Shown here in pieces: positions 1-8,924 of a DNA stretch of 64,000 nt. The position numbers and the translations under genes are program-made. Positions within the stretch are counted from its first letter, which is position 1; each line of letters begins with the position of its first letter. Below the pieces are notes generated by a model. It had not been told where the DNA came from, ran no database searches, and worked only from the letters and a program-made list of their open reading frames with translations. Origin of the DNA: Glycomyces niveus (GTDB lineage Bacteria; Actinomycetota; Actinomycetes; Mycobacteriales; Micromonosporaceae); the NCBI RefSeq assembly GCF_017592475.1, contig NZ_JAGFNP010000013.1, positions 1 through 64,000 on the forward strand. The letters are read 5' to 3'.

Positions 1-1
1 C

Positions 2-1054
2 CAGAACGCGGCGACCAACGACGGCGCGGCCGTTGTGCAGTTCAGCGATTGGGGCGGGGCCAACCAGCAGTGGCAGCTCGTCCGCGTCGACGGCGGCGGC
101 GCCGCCTGCGGCCTTCCGTCGACGTACCGCTGGACATCGACCGGCCCCCTGGCGCAACCGAAGGCGGGGTGGGCATCGCTCAAGGACTTCACCGCCGTCG
201 TCCACAACGGCCAGAAGGTCGTCTACGCCACGACGCACGGCGCGTTGCCCTATCCTGACGGCAACTGGGGTCTGATGTCCTTCAGCCCCTTCACGAACTG
301 GTCCGACATGGCCAACGCCACGCAGAACACGATGCCCTTCGGTGCCATCGCACCGACGCTGTTCTACTTCGCCCCGAAGAACATCTGGGTGCTCGCCTAC
401 AACGGGGGCGGGCAAGGCACCTTCTCCTACCGCACCTCGAGCGACCCCACCAACCTCAACGGCTGGTCCACGCAGCAGGAGCTGTTCACCGCGTCCCTTC
501 CCCCCACGGACGACGGGAGACCCCGGGGCGGGTACGACGTGACCCTCATCGGCGACGACACGAATATGCACATGTTCTTCGTCGACGGCGAAGGCAGTGT
601 CTACCGGGCCAGTATGCCCCTCGGGAACTTCCCGGGCAGCTTTGGTTCGTCGTACACGGAGATCATGCGCGACACGGCGCTCAACCTGTTCGAGGCGGTC
701 GAGGTCTACAAGGTCCAGGGGCAGAACCAGTACCTCATGATCGTCGAGGCCCAGAACTACACAGGGTTCGGTCGCTACTTCCGCTCGTTCACGGCCACCA
801 GTCTCGACGGCACGTGGACCCCGCAGGCCGGGGCCGAGACCGTGAACAGCCCCTTCGCCGGGAGTGCCAACAGCGGCGCGACCTGGACCCGGGACATCAG
901 TCACGGCGATCTGGTTCGCACCAACCCCGACCAGACCAAGACCATCGACCCCTGCAACCTGCAGTTCCTCTACCAGGGGCGCGACCCCAGCACTGACGGT
1001 GGGGAGTACGGCACGCTGCCCTATCGGCCGGGTCTGCTGACCCTGCAACGTTAG
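2..1054 (+). CDS. GH62 alpha-L-arabinofuranosidase with CBM13, 5' end missing
   Basis: The gene runs into the window; reading frame is open from base 2. The first ~28 residues are the end of a ricin-B/CBM13 lectin repeat ([11 protein letters not shown]). After a very short linker (VDGGGAAC) comes a complete GH62 catalytic domain: [82 protein letters not shown] and [11 protein letters not shown] are all family blocks. GH62 enzymes release arabinose side chains from arabinoxylan outside the cell; the CBM13 would anchor the enzyme to xylan. The signal peptide lies outside the window. The next gene is another hemicellulase, which supports an arabinoxylan role. Very confident in family, not in substrate. 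Confidence 0.93.
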   Translation, partial: QNAATNDGAAVVQFSDWGGANQQWQLVRVDGGGAACGLPSTYRWTSTGPLAQPKAGWASLKDFTAVVHNGQKVVYATTHGALPYPDGNWGLMSFSPFTNWSDMANATQNTMPFGAIAPTLFYFAPKNIWVLAYNGGGQGTFSYRTSSDPTNLNGWSTQQELFTASLPPTDDGRPRGGYDVTLIGDDTNMHMFFVDGEGSVYRASMPLGNFPGSFGSSYTEIMRDTALNLFEAVEVYKVQGQNQYLMIVEAQNYTGFGRYFRSFTATSLDGTWTPQAGAETVNSPFAGSANSGATWTRDISHGDLVRTNPDQTKTIDPCNLQFLYQGRDPSTDGGEYGTLPYRPGLLTLQR

Positions 1055-1093
1055 CGGCCCTACGCAGGTCCGGCTCGGGTGTTCCTGAGGTAG

Positions 1094-1127
1094 CGGGCGG
1101 GCTCGGTGCGAGAACCGAGCCCGCCCG
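1094..1127 (+). terminator. Terminator hairpin after GH62 gene
   Basis: A perfect 14-bp GC-rich stem (1094-1107 with 1114-1127) with a 6-nt loop lies 40 bases after the stop codon. There is no T tract, as is common in high-GC actinobacteria. Confidence 0.7.
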
Positions 1128-1328
1128 GATCTGATCACTACGGCCACCTGTCCCGCTGGACCCGAGGCATGGCCGCGCTCGCGGCGGCCTCCGTCGACTG
1201 ACCGATCCGGGATCGGACCGCGGCGCAGCAGCCAGTCGGTCCGCCCCACCCCTAGCAATGAACCCGCATCTCCATGACCCGACGCATCAGCAAGGTCTGG
1301 GGAGCGAACCTCGACTAAGGAGACCAGC

Positions 1329-4300
1329 ATGGCCTGGATGGAAATCCCGAAGAGCCGCAGGCGGATGCTCATCGGCGGCGCCGGCGTGTTCGCCGGTACC
1401 GCCGCCGCGACCGCACTCGACCCGTTCACCGCAGCCGCCCAAGCCCAGCAGATGCGTGTCGACGTGTCCGGGTCGACCGGCGCCGCCCAGGCCGGGGAAG
1501 CATGGAATCCCGATTCGTCGTATACGACGACGGACACCGGCGACGGCTCCTACACGGTTCCCATGCTGAACTCCGACGTGCCGGATGTCAGTGTCGAGCG
1601 CGTCCCCGCCTCGCAGAACGATGAGAGGCGCGACATCTACTACATGGTCAGCACGACGATGCATCTCAGCCCGGGCGCACCGATCATGAAGTCGTACGAC
1701 CTCGTCAACTGGGAGATCGTGAGCTACGCGTTCGACCGCCTCGACATCAGTGATGCCGCGTCCTTGCGCAACGGCTCGAACTCCTACGGGCAGGGGCAGT
1801 GGGCGTCGTCGATCCGCTTCCACGAAGGCACCTTCTACGTGCTCATCAATTCGCTGAACCTCGGCGGCGCCTTCCTCTACCGCACCGACGACATCGAGAA
1901 CGGAGCGTGGACGAAGACTGCGTTCGGTCGCGGCTTCCACGACCCATCGCTCTTCTTCGACGACGCCAACGGCGGAACGCCGTACATCATCTACGGTGGC
2001 GTCAGCGCGGTGCGGCTCAACCCGACGCTGACAGCGGTCGAGCAGGATTTCGCTGACTTCATCCGGCGCAGCGACTACGCAAGCGAGCCGTACGTCGGCA
2101 GCGATGGGATCTTCGAGGGCGCCCAAGTGTGGTTTATCGACGGCTATTACTACGTGGTGATGATCACCTGGCGCAGCAACGGTCGACAGGTCGTCATGTT
2201 CCGCTCGACCGAACTGCTCGGACGCCTCGCGGACACCCCAGTGGCTTACGAGTCCTATGGAGCGCTGGCCTCGAACGGATTCGCGCAAGGCAGCCTGGTG
2301 CCCATCTCGAATGAAGCGGGCGACGACGACTGGTACGGCTTCTTCTTCCGCGACTCGTATCCGGTGGGTCGCATCCCTGCGCTGATCCCGGCGACCTGGA
2401 GCGACGGGTGGCCGACCTTCGGCGACAACGGCGTCGTGCCGGTCGACGGCGCCTTCGAGAAGCCGATCAGGCTCACCCCGGAGCAGGAGCGCTTCGAGCG
2501 GCTCAAGAGCATCGTCGTGTCCGACGACTTCGACAACGATGCACCGCACCGCGCCTACCAGGACGAGCAGTGGACGCTGCCGACACCGCCCGACATCGAT
2601 GAGGAACTGGTCGGGGTCGAACTCTTCGGCAATCCCGGCGTCGAGTCCGGCAACACCGAGGGCTGGATCGCCAACGACGGTGCGACGCTCTCGACGACGA
2701 CGGACGCGCACAGCGGCTCGACGGCTATCGCGGTCACCGGGAGGAGCGCCACGGGATCAGGGCCGGCGCAAGACGTCACCGGCAAGGTGCAGCACGGCGT
2801 CACGTACGACATCTCGGCTTGGGTCAAATACGAGAACCCCGCAAGCCCGGCGACCAAGCCGTTCATCATCACCGCCCGGTACGGCGGCGGCAGCACGACC
2901 TACGCCAACCTCACGCCCCAGACGGTGGTCCCCCGCGGGACCTGGGGCAAGGTGTCCGGGTCGTTCACGATTCCTGCATCCCAGGCGCTCTCCGACGTGC
3001 GCATCTTTATCGAGACTCCCTGGGTGAGCAATCCGTCGACCGACCCCGACACGCACCTCATGGACTACAAGGTCGACGACGTGTCACTCATCGGGAGGGC
3101 TGACGCCGTCGAGCTGCCGCATCCCGATGAGATCGCCCCGAACGGGTCGAACCTCGATCTGGCCTGGGAGTGGAACCACACGCCCGACAACCGGTACTGG
3201 TCGCTCACCGACCGCGAGGGGTGGTTGCGGTTGACGGCCGGCAAGGTCGTGACCGGTGCGTACACGCACCGCGACTCCGGTGGCGAGCTCACCTGGCTGG
3301 AAGAAGCGCGCAACACGCTCTCGCAGCGCTCCTTCGGACCTCGGCAGTCGGCCGAGACGAAGCTTGACTTCTCGGGCATGAACGACGGCGACGTCGCCGG
3401 ACTAGCTGCATTCGGCCAAGACTTCTCGTATGTCGCGGTCCAGCGCGTGAACGGGGAGAACACGGTGGGGGTCGTCCATCGCGGCCGGCCCTTCACTGCG
3501 CCGGTCGACCAAGCGGCGATCGAGAGTTTTCTGCCTGGAGCCACTGCGGAACTCGGGGATGCCACGGAGGTGCACCTCAAGGCGGATCTGGACTTCACCC
3601 GGAGCGAGGGGCAGCTCTTCACGACCTTCTATTGCAGTCTGGACGGGATCGATTGGACCCAGCTCGGCAACACCGTCGGACCGCTCGAGTTCGGCGGATC
3701 GATCCACTTCATGGGACACCGGGTCGCACTGTTCAACTACGCGACCCAGCAGACCGGCGGCCACGTCGACTTCGACCACTTCCTGCTGAGCGACACCCTG
3801 ACATCGCAGAACCAGCCGCTCGACAAGGGCGACCTGGAGGCAGCGATCGCGTACGCCGAATCACTGGGCTCGGGGGACTATCCCCCCGAAGCGTGGGCGG
3901 CGATGCTCGACGCGCTCGCCGAGGCGCGAACAGTGGCGGCAGGTGTGGTCGGCACGCAGAACCAGATCGATGCCCCCGAGCGAGCGCTCAGCTATGCGCT
4001 CGCCCGCCTCGGAACGTTGAAGGGGCCGGACCCCACAGCCTGGTACGTGCTGGTGAACCGCAACAGTGGCAAGGCCCTGGACGTCAGCGGCGTGTCCACT
4101 GCAGACGGAGCCCGGCTCCATCAGTGGACCCGCACGAACGCCCAGAACCAGCAGTTCCAGTTCGTGGATGCCGGCGGCGGCTACTACAAGATCAAGGCGC
4201 GGCACTCGGGCAAGGTGCTCGACGTGTCCGGCTGGTCGACCGCCGACGGTGCCGGCATCTGCCAGTGGACCGACCACGGCGGGGCCAACCAGCAGTTCCG

Positions 4301-4454
4301 GCTGGTCGACTCCGGCGGCGGCTACATGCGCTTGATCAACCGCAACAGCAACAAGGCGGTCGAGGTCCAGAACGCGGCGACCAACGCCGGCGCCATCGTC
4401 GTGCAGTACAGCGACTGGGGCGGGGCCAACCAGCAATGGCAACTCGTCCGCTGA
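1329..4454 (+). CDS. Tat-secreted GH43 xylosidase/arabinofuranosidase, multidomain with CBM13
   Basis: 1041 residues. AAGGAG sits 6 bases before the ATG. The N-terminus has a twin-arginine signal (SRRRMLIGGAG followed by an Ala-rich h-region). Residues ~55-390 form a five-bladed GH43 module (YYMVSTTMHLSPGAPIMKS, GQGQWASSIRFHEGTFYV, FHDPSLFFDD). Residues ~393-825 are the beta-sandwich typical of GH43 xylosidases (starting VVSDDFD, core WEWNHTPDNRYWSL), but a CBM4/9/22-like domain (~434-587, NPGVESGN to VDDVSLIG) interrupts it. A FIVAR-like helical linker (~828-897) and a CBM13 trefoil (~903-1041) follow. Likely cleaves xylose or arabinose from arabinoxylan oligosaccharides outside the cell. 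Family is clear, exact specificity is not. Confidence 0.9.
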   Translation: MAWMEIPKSRRRMLIGGAGVFAGTAAATALDPFTAAAQAQQMRVDVSGSTGAAQAGEAWNPDSSYTTTDTGDGSYTVPMLNSDVPDVSVERVPASQNDERRDIYYMVSTTMHLSPGAPIMKSYDLVNWEIVSYAFDRLDISDAASLRNGSNSYGQGQWASSIRFHEGTFYVLINSLNLGGAFLYRTDDIENGAWTKTAFGRGFHDPSLFFDDANGGTPYIIYGGVSAVRLNPTLTAVEQDFADFIRRSDYASEPYVGSDGIFEGAQVWFIDGYYYVVMITWRSNGRQVVMFRSTELLGRLADTPVAYESYGALASNGFAQGSLVPISNEAGDDDWYGFFFRDSYPVGRIPALIPATWSDGWPTFGDNGVVPVDGAFEKPIRLTPEQERFERLKSIVVSDDFDNDAPHRAYQDEQWTLPTPPDIDEELVGVELFGNPGVESGNTEGWIANDGATLSTTTDAHSGSTAIAVTGRSATGSGPAQDVTGKVQHGVTYDISAWVKYENPASPATKPFIITARYGGGSTTYANLTPQTVVPRGTWGKVSGSFTIPASQALSDVRIFIETPWVSNPSTDPDTHLMDYKVDDVSLIGRADAVELPHPDEIAPNGSNLDLAWEWNHTPDNRYWSLTDREGWLRLTAGKVVTGAYTHRDSGGELTWLEEARNTLSQRSFGPRQSAETKLDFSGMNDGDVAGLAAFGQDFSYVAVQRVNGENTVGVVHRGRPFTAPVDQAAIESFLPGATAELGDATEVHLKADLDFTRSEGQLFTTFYCSLDGIDWTQLGNTVGPLEFGGSIHFMGHRVALFNYATQQTGGHVDFDHFLLSDTLTSQNQPLDKGDLEAAIAYAESLGSGDYPPEAWAAMLDALAEARTVAAGVVGTQNQIDAPERALSYALARLGTLKGPDPTAWYVLVNRNSGKALDVSGVSTADGARLHQWTRTNAQNQQFQFVDAGGGYYKIKARHSGKVLDVSGWSTADGAGICQWTDHGGANQQFRLVDSGGGYMRLINRNSNKAVEVQNAATNAGAIVVQYSDWGGANQQWQLVR

Positions 4455-4540
4455 CCTGAGCGGCACGGACTCCGCCGGCCCGGGTCCGGGGCTTTTCGGG
4501 CCTCTCAGCCTCTCGCTCCTGATAGGCGTCTTGCCTGGTA

Positions 4541-5521
4541 GTGGCAGGTTGTGGTCGAGAAGCTTGTAACCCGCCTCCCTTAAGCGGGTTGCACACGAAT
4601 GCAGGCGCACCTGGCCTCGTCCAGGGCGTCGCCCTCTCCATCCGTAAGCGGACCATCTCGCAGGCCAGCGGCCTGCGTCAGCGGTCCTCCATCTGGGCAG
4701 CCCGGACGGTAGCGGTCATTGCGACCGTCTTCGGGCTCCTCCGGGACAAAGTGACTCCCGCTGCGGCGTCACTCGTTGGACGGCTCCGCGAGACCGCGGC
4801 GCCCGCCATCGAGCGAGCCGAACGGCTGGTCGCCAAGGTCGTCGACCGATTCGGCATGCGGGTGACCGTCATGGGCGCGGCCACCGCGATCTTCGTCGGT
4901 TCCACCAGCGGCACCGCTATGGCCATCGGCAACCTGGACACCGAAGCCGCCGTCCAGGCGCAGACCGGCGTCGCGGCAGCCGAGGCCGCGCTCTCCGAGG
5001 AGTCCGCGTCGGCGGCCGCCGAATCGATCGCAGAAGACCAGCGTGCGGCGGCGGCCGCGGCGGCGAAGGAAGCGGCCGAGCCCAAGCCCGTCGGCGGGAT
5101 CAGCAAGCTCCAGATGGCCAACGCCGCCGCCATCATCGAGGCCGGCGAGGACGAGGGCCTCGACCAGAAGGCCTGGGCGATCGCGTTGGCGACCGCCATG
5201 CAGGAGTCCAAGTTCCGGAACTACGCGAATGTCAACGTCGCGGAGTCCTACGACTACGAGTACCAGGCCGAAGGCGCTGACCACGACTCGGTGGGCCTCT
5301 TCCAGCAGCGTCCCTCCTCGGGCTGGGGCAGCGTCAAGGAGCTCATGGACCCGAAGACCTCGGCCTCCAAGTTCTACGACTCGCTCAAGAACGTCGACGG
5401 CTGGCAGGACATGCCCGTCACCACGGCCGCGCAGACCGTTCAGGTCTCGGCGTTCCCGGACGCCTATGCCCAGTGGGAAGACCTGGCCTGGGACATCATC
5501 GGCGCCTACAACGCCCGCTGA
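4541..5521 (+). CDS. Secreted lysozyme-like (transglycosylase-fold) protein
   Basis: Up to 326 residues from a GTG at 4541; the start is uncertain because no good ribosome binding site is visible, and a TTG at 4589 or an ATG at 4858 are alternatives. A hydrophobic export segment (VMGAATAIFVGSTSGTAMA) precedes an Ala/Glu-rich, helical, probably coiled-coil stretch. The C-terminal ~130 residues (KLQMANAAAIIEAGEDEG, AIALATAMQESKFRNYAN, HDSVGLFQQRPSSGWG) match the lysozyme-like domain of many actinobacterial cell-wall proteins; the Glu in AMQES is the likely catalytic acid. Probably acts on peptidoglycan outside the membrane. Function in growth, germination or another process cannot be read from the sequence. 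Confidence 0.75.
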   Translation: MAGCGREACNPPPLSGLHTNAGAPGLVQGVALSIRKRTISQASGLRQRSSIWAARTVAVIATVFGLLRDKVTPAAASLVGRLRETAAPAIERAERLVAKVVDRFGMRVTVMGAATAIFVGSTSGTAMAIGNLDTEAAVQAQTGVAAAEAALSEESASAAAESIAEDQRAAAAAAAKEAAEPKPVGGISKLQMANAAAIIEAGEDEGLDQKAWAIALATAMQESKFRNYANVNVAESYDYEYQAEGADHDSVGLFQQRPSSGWGSVKELMDPKTSASKFYDSLKNVDGWQDMPVTTAAQTVQVSAFPDAYAQWEDLAWDIIGAYNAR

Positions 5522-5546
5522 CGTCTGCGTCGAGACGCGAGCGATT

Positions 5547-5578
5547 GATCGGCCCCGCCGAGTTCGGCGGGGCCGATC
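5547..5578 (+). terminator. Terminator hairpin
   Basis: A perfect 14-bp stem (5547-5560 with 5565-5578) with loop AGTT lies 25 bases after the lysozyme-like gene. It separates that gene from the SpoIIE-type phosphatase. Confidence 0.85.
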
Positions 5579-5694
5579 GTCGTCTGCGACACCGTCATCA
5601 GGGGCCGATTGCGGCCGGCGTCGGGTTTCAACTGCGATCAAGGGTGTATCCGCAGGTGAGGGGAGGTAGCGTAACCCCTGGGGGTCGAAAGCTC

Positions 5695-6957
5695 GTGGAC
5701 AGGACGCGTGGGGTGCAGCATCGGTCGGCAGTGACCGACCTGGACTACGCCGCGCTCTTCGAGGCGACGCCGAGCCCGTGCGCCGTGCTCGGCCCGGACC
5801 TGGTGATCGTCGAGGTCAACCGGGCCTACCTCAAAGCCGCCGGCCGCACCCGCGACGACCTGCTCGGGCGGAACATCTTCGACGCCTTCCCCGAGAACCG
5901 CGCCGACGCGCAGACCGACGGGATGGCGCAGCTGCGGGCCTCGCTCGCCAGGGTCCTCCAGTCGCGCGAACCGGACACGATGGCGCTCCAGCAGTACGAC
6001 ATCCCCCTCGGCCGGCCCGGCGTGTTCGAAGAGCGCTGGTGGCTGCCGGTCAACACGCCGATCCTCGGCCCGGACCGCGAGGTCAAATGGATCGTCATCC
6101 GGGTGGAGGACGTCACCCCGTTCATCAAGACGATCGCCGCAGACAACGGGCCCTCGATCGAGCGGGCCGCGGAGGAGACCGAGCTGTACGCCCGCGCCCT
6201 CGAGCTGAACCACCTCAACCAGGAACTGCGGCTGGCCCACATGCGCGAGCACGAAATGACGGTCACCCTGCAGCGGACCATGCTCATGACGCCGGATTTC
6301 GAGCACCACGACGACGTCGCGGTCCGCTACCTGCCCGCCGACGACTCCCTGGCCGTCTCGGGCGACTGGTACGACCTGATCGACCTGAAAGGCGGACGCT
6401 TCGCGGTGACGATCGGCGACGTCGTCGGCCACGGACTCGAGGCAGCCGCCGTCATGGGCATGCTCCGCAGCGTGCTCAACGCCGCCGTCCGCACCTTGGA
6501 GCGGCCCGCCCACGCCCTGGAGGTCCTCGGCCTGTTCGCCCGCTCGATCGAAGGCGCCATGAACACCACCTCCATCAACGCGCTCGTGGACCCCGACAGC
6601 CGGCTGATCACCTACAGCAACGAGGGGCACCCGCCACCCGTCCTGCTGCACGCCGACGGCGAATGCGAACTCCTGAACCAGGTCCTCGACCCGCCGCTCG
6701 GCGCCCGCCCCCAGCACGTCCCCTGCTCGCAGGCCGGGCACCCCTACCTCCCCGGCGACACGCTCGTGCTCTACACCGACGGGCTGATCGAGCGCCGCGG
6801 CGAGGACATCGACGTCGGGCTCGACCGCCTCATCGCGACGCTGCGACGCCACCGCACCCGCGACCCGGAACTCCTCGCCGACGCGCTGATGTCCGAACTC
6901 GGCGTGGGCAGCGGCCTCGCCCGCGACGACATCGCCCTCATCGTCGTCGGGCTCTGA
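5695..6957 (+). CDS. PAS-domain SpoIIE-family PP2C phosphatase
   Basis: 420 residues from GTG 5695, which has GGGGG ten bases upstream; in-frame GTGs at 5713 and 5731 are alternatives. Residues ~15-135 form a PAS domain (LFEATPSPCAVLGPDLVIVEVN, NTPILGPDREVKWIVIRVEDVT). A short helical linker leads to a SpoIIE/RsbU-type PP2C domain with its acidic metal-binding motifs (SGDWYDLIDL, IGDVVGHGLEAAAVMG, YSNEGHPPP, LYTDGLIERR, ARDDIALIVV). Such enzymes dephosphorylate STAS anti-anti-sigma factors in partner-switching cascades controlling alternative sigma factors. There is no membrane segment and no RsbW-type kinase domain, and no STAS partner is nearby, so its target lies elsewhere. Confidence 0.88.
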   Translation: MDRTRGVQHRSAVTDLDYAALFEATPSPCAVLGPDLVIVEVNRAYLKAAGRTRDDLLGRNIFDAFPENRADAQTDGMAQLRASLARVLQSREPDTMALQQYDIPLGRPGVFEERWWLPVNTPILGPDREVKWIVIRVEDVTPFIKTIAADNGPSIERAAEETELYARALELNHLNQELRLAHMREHEMTVTLQRTMLMTPDFEHHDDVAVRYLPADDSLAVSGDWYDLIDLKGGRFAVTIGDVVGHGLEAAAVMGMLRSVLNAAVRTLERPAHALEVLGLFARSIEGAMNTTSINALVDPDSRLITYSNEGHPPPVLLHADGECELLNQVLDPPLGARPQHVPCSQAGHPYLPGDTLVLYTDGLIERRGEDIDVGLDRLIATLRRHRTRDPELLADALMSELGVGSGLARDDIALIVVGL

Positions 6958-6963
6958 CCGCTG

Positions 6964-7689
6964 CTAATCGCGTCGACGTCCCGCAGGCGCCGCGAGCTCG
7001 GGATAGGTCACGCCCGGATCGGCGTTCAGGATCGCCTTGAAGTCCTTCGACACCTGGTCGGCCAGGACCTCCAGCGCGCCCGACTCGATACCGTCCAGCC
7101 CGGCGCGGACCACGTCCGCAGGGTCGGCCTTCACCGCCGGAATGTCCTTGAGCATGTCCGTGTCGACCCCGCCCACATGCAGCCCGGTCACCTGCGTCCC
7201 CTGCGCGGCCAGCTCGAGCCGCGCCCCGTTCGTGAGACTCCACGACGCCGCCTTCGCCGCCGAATACGCGTGGCCGAGACCCGCCGAACGCCACGAGAGC
7301 ACCGACAGGATGTTCAGCATCGCGCCGCCGCCGTTCGAGCCGAGCACGGGCGCGAAGGCGCGCACCATGTTCAGCGTCCCGAAGTAGTTCGTCTCCATCT
7401 CGCTGCGGATCGCGTCCTCCGAGCCGGAGACCAGGTTCGCGAACGTCGCGATCCCCGCATTGTTGACCACCAGCGTCGCGTCGGAAGCGACCGCCGCGGC
7501 CGCCGCGACCGAAGCGCGGTCGGTGATGTCGAGCGGCACGACCTCCACACCGGGAATATCGACCCCCTCGACGCGCCGGACCCCGGCATAGACCTTGGCC
7601 GCGCCGCGTTCTAGGAGTTGCCGCGCGAAATGGCGGCCCATGCCGCGGTTGGCGCCGGTGACGATTGCGATCGATCCTTTGATGTCCAT
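6964..7689 (-). CDS. SDR-family oxidoreductase
   Basis: 241 residues. It carries the classical short-chain dehydrogenase signatures: nucleotide-binding TGANRGMG near the N-terminus, NNAG at mid-protein, and the catalytic YSAAK (Tyr-x-x-x-Lys) preceded by the Ser of NILSVLSW. A cytosolic NAD(P)(H)-dependent oxidoreductase; substrate unknown. It is convergent with the upstream phosphatase (6 bases between stops) and divergent from the MerR gene. No ribosome binding site is seen: a MerR-type promoter ends 8 bases before the ATG, so the mRNA is probably leaderless and controlled by the neighbouring regulator. Confidence 0.88.
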   Translation of the reverse strand: MDIKGSIAIVTGANRGMGRHFARQLLERGAAKVYAGVRRVEGVDIPGVEVVPLDITDRASVAAAAAVASDATLVVNNAGIATFANLVSGSEDAIRSEMETNYFGTLNMVRAFAPVLGSNGGGAMLNILSVLSWRSAGLGHAYSAAKAASWSLTNGARLELAAQGTQVTGLHVGGVDTDMLKDIPAVKADPADVVRAGLDGIESGALEVLADQVSKDFKAILNADPGVTYPELAAPAGRRRD

Positions 7690-7697
7690 GCGGTCGA

Positions 7698-7728
7698 CGC
7701 TAAGACCTCACGCCAGCGTCAGAGGCAA
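7698..7728 (-). promoter_or_regulatory. MerR-type promoter/operator for the SDR gene
   Basis: Read on the minus strand: -35 TTGCCT (7728-7723), a 19-bp spacer, then -10-like TTAGCG (7703-7698). The spacer and -35 contain a dyad CCTC-TGACGC-TG-GCGT-GAGG. A 19-bp spacer filled by a dyad is the hallmark of promoters activated by MerR proteins, and the MerR gene starts 43 bases away in the opposite direction. Confidence 0.75.
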
Positions 7729-7770
7729 GGAGCCGTGGCCGAAGCCACAACAACGATGGAGAGGATGCGG

Positions 7771-8121
7771 ATGCGCATCGGGGAACTGGCCGAAGCGACC
7801 GGCGCGACCGTGCGCGCCCTCAGGTACTACGAGGAGCAGGGCCTCCTGCATCCCGAACGCACCGCGAGCGGGCAGCGCGTCTACACCGACGACGCGGTGG
7901 CGCAGGTGCACTGGATCCGCGCGCTCCTCGCGACGGGCCTGCCCAGTAGGGCGATCGCCAAACTCCGCCGCTGCAACAGCGTCGACGAGGTCACGCCCGA
8001 GCAGCGCGCGGTCCTCCACGCCGAGCACGCCCGCATCGAGGCCGAGTACCAGGCCGCGGCGGCGGTCAGGGACCGGTTCGCGGCCGTGCTCGCGTTCATC
8101 GACGAGCCGCCCGTCCGCTGA
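7771..8121 (+). CDS. MerR-family transcriptional regulator
   Basis: 116 residues from ATG 7771, chosen because GAGAGG lies 6 bases upstream and the protein then begins at the canonical MRIGELAEATG; ATGs at 7756 and 7765 are alternatives. The N-terminal winged helix (IGELAEATGATVRALRYYEEQGLL, RVYTDDAVAQVHWIRALLATG) is typical MerR, followed by a dimerisation helix and a short tail without cysteine clusters. The lack of Cys argues against metal sensing; a small organic ligand is more likely. Divergent from the SDR gene, its probable target. Confidence 0.88.
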   Translation: MRIGELAEATGATVRALRYYEEQGLLHPERTASGQRVYTDDAVAQVHWIRALLATGLPSRAIAKLRRCNSVDEVTPEQRAVLHAEHARIEAEYQAAAAVRDRFAAVLAFIDEPPVR

Positions 8122-8132
8122 GCCGCAGCGTT

Positions 8133-8153
8133 GCGCACGGTGTGCGCTAGGGT
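8133..8153 (+). promoter_or_regulatory. TetR operator and -10 box of tetR gene
   Basis: Inverted repeat GCGCAC-GGT-GTGCGC at 8133-8147 directly abuts a -10-like TAGGGT (8148-8153), 7 bases before the ATG. A protein bound here would block its own promoter. The same 15-bp element recurs before the hydrolase gene. Confidence 0.8.
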
Positions 8154-8160
8154 GTGGCGC

Positions 8161-8847
8161 ATGAGTGAGGCGATTCCGTCGGTGTGGGTGCGCGAGGCGA
8201 AGGCGCCTGGTCTGAGCCGGGACCGGATCGTCACCGCGGCATTGGAGCTGCTGGACGCAGAAGGCCTGGGCGCGTTGAGCATGCGCTCCCTGGGAAAGCG
8301 GCTCGACGCGGGCGCGACCTCGATGTACCGGCATGTGGCGAACAAGGACGAGCTCATTGAGCTGGTCGTCGACGAGGTGTACGGCGAGGTCGCGGTGCCG
8401 GGCGCCGAGGAGCCGTGGCGCGAGGGGGTCGCGGCCGCGGCCGGGAGCCTGCGGGCGATGGCGCTGCGGCACCCGTGGGTCGCCGGTGTGCTCGGGCAGG
8501 TCGGTCTCGCGTACCTGGGGCCGAACCTGGCGGCGGTGTCGGAGCGGATGCAGGCGCTGTTCCTGGCGGCGGGGCTGCGTGACCTGGAGGCGCAGCAGGC
8601 GATGGCCGCTGTGACGTCCTATGTGGTCGGCACGGTGACGAGTGAGACGGCCTGGCTCGCGCTGGTCGCCCGCAGCGGGCGGACCGAGCAGGAGCTCGTC
8701 GGTGATCTGCAAGCCTCGCAAGCGCATCTGAACGAGACGCCCGCCGCGCGGGAGTACGTCGACCCGGCCGCGTTCCGCGAGGACGGGTTCGCGTTCGGTC
8801 TCGCGCTGATCCTGGACGGGCTCGAAACCCGTTTGCGACAGGGCTGA
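8161..8847 (+). CDS. TetR-family transcriptional regulator
   Basis: 228 residues from ATG 8161. The N-terminus holds a TetR helix-turn-helix (LSRDRIVTAALELLDAEGLGALSMRSLGKRLDAGATSMYRHVANKDELIELVVDEV); the remainder is a helical TetR_C-type ligand domain. No ribosome binding site; the -10 box lies 7 bases upstream, so the mRNA is likely leaderless. Identical-type operators before this gene and before the downstream alpha/beta hydrolase suggest autorepression and repression of the hydrolase, with release by an unknown small ligand, perhaps the enzyme's substrate. Confidence 0.9.
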   Translation: MSEAIPSVWVREAKAPGLSRDRIVTAALELLDAEGLGALSMRSLGKRLDAGATSMYRHVANKDELIELVVDEVYGEVAVPGAEEPWREGVAAAAGSLRAMALRHPWVAGVLGQVGLAYLGPNLAAVSERMQALFLAAGLRDLEAQQAMAAVTSYVVGTVTSETAWLALVARSGRTEQELVGDLQASQAHLNETPAAREYVDPAAFREDGFAFGLALILDGLETRLRQG

Positions 8848-8848
8848 C

Positions 8849-8895
8849 CAGGGAAGACACGATGAGGGCGGTGCCGACGGCGCCGCCCTTCCCTG
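8849..8895 (+). terminator. Terminator-like hairpin after tetR
   Basis: Two nested stems: CAGGGA (8849) with TCCCTG (8890), and AGGGCGG (8865) with CCGCCCT (8883). They begin just after the tetR stop and separate it from the hydrolase promoter. Confidence 0.6.
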
Positions 8896-8924
8896 TTGCC
8901 CCACAAGGAAACCGCGAGGGGGGC

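Noticed and set aside
1202-1216. Odd palindrome CCGATCC-G-GGATCGG before the GH43 gene
   Set aside because: Could be an operator, but short GC-rich palindromes with GATC are expected often by chance and no promoter elements line up with it.
4455-4660. Possible ydaO (c-di-AMP) riboswitch before the lysozyme-like gene
   Set aside because: Such riboswitches often precede actinobacterial cell-wall hydrolases, but the conserved sequence blocks could not be found here.
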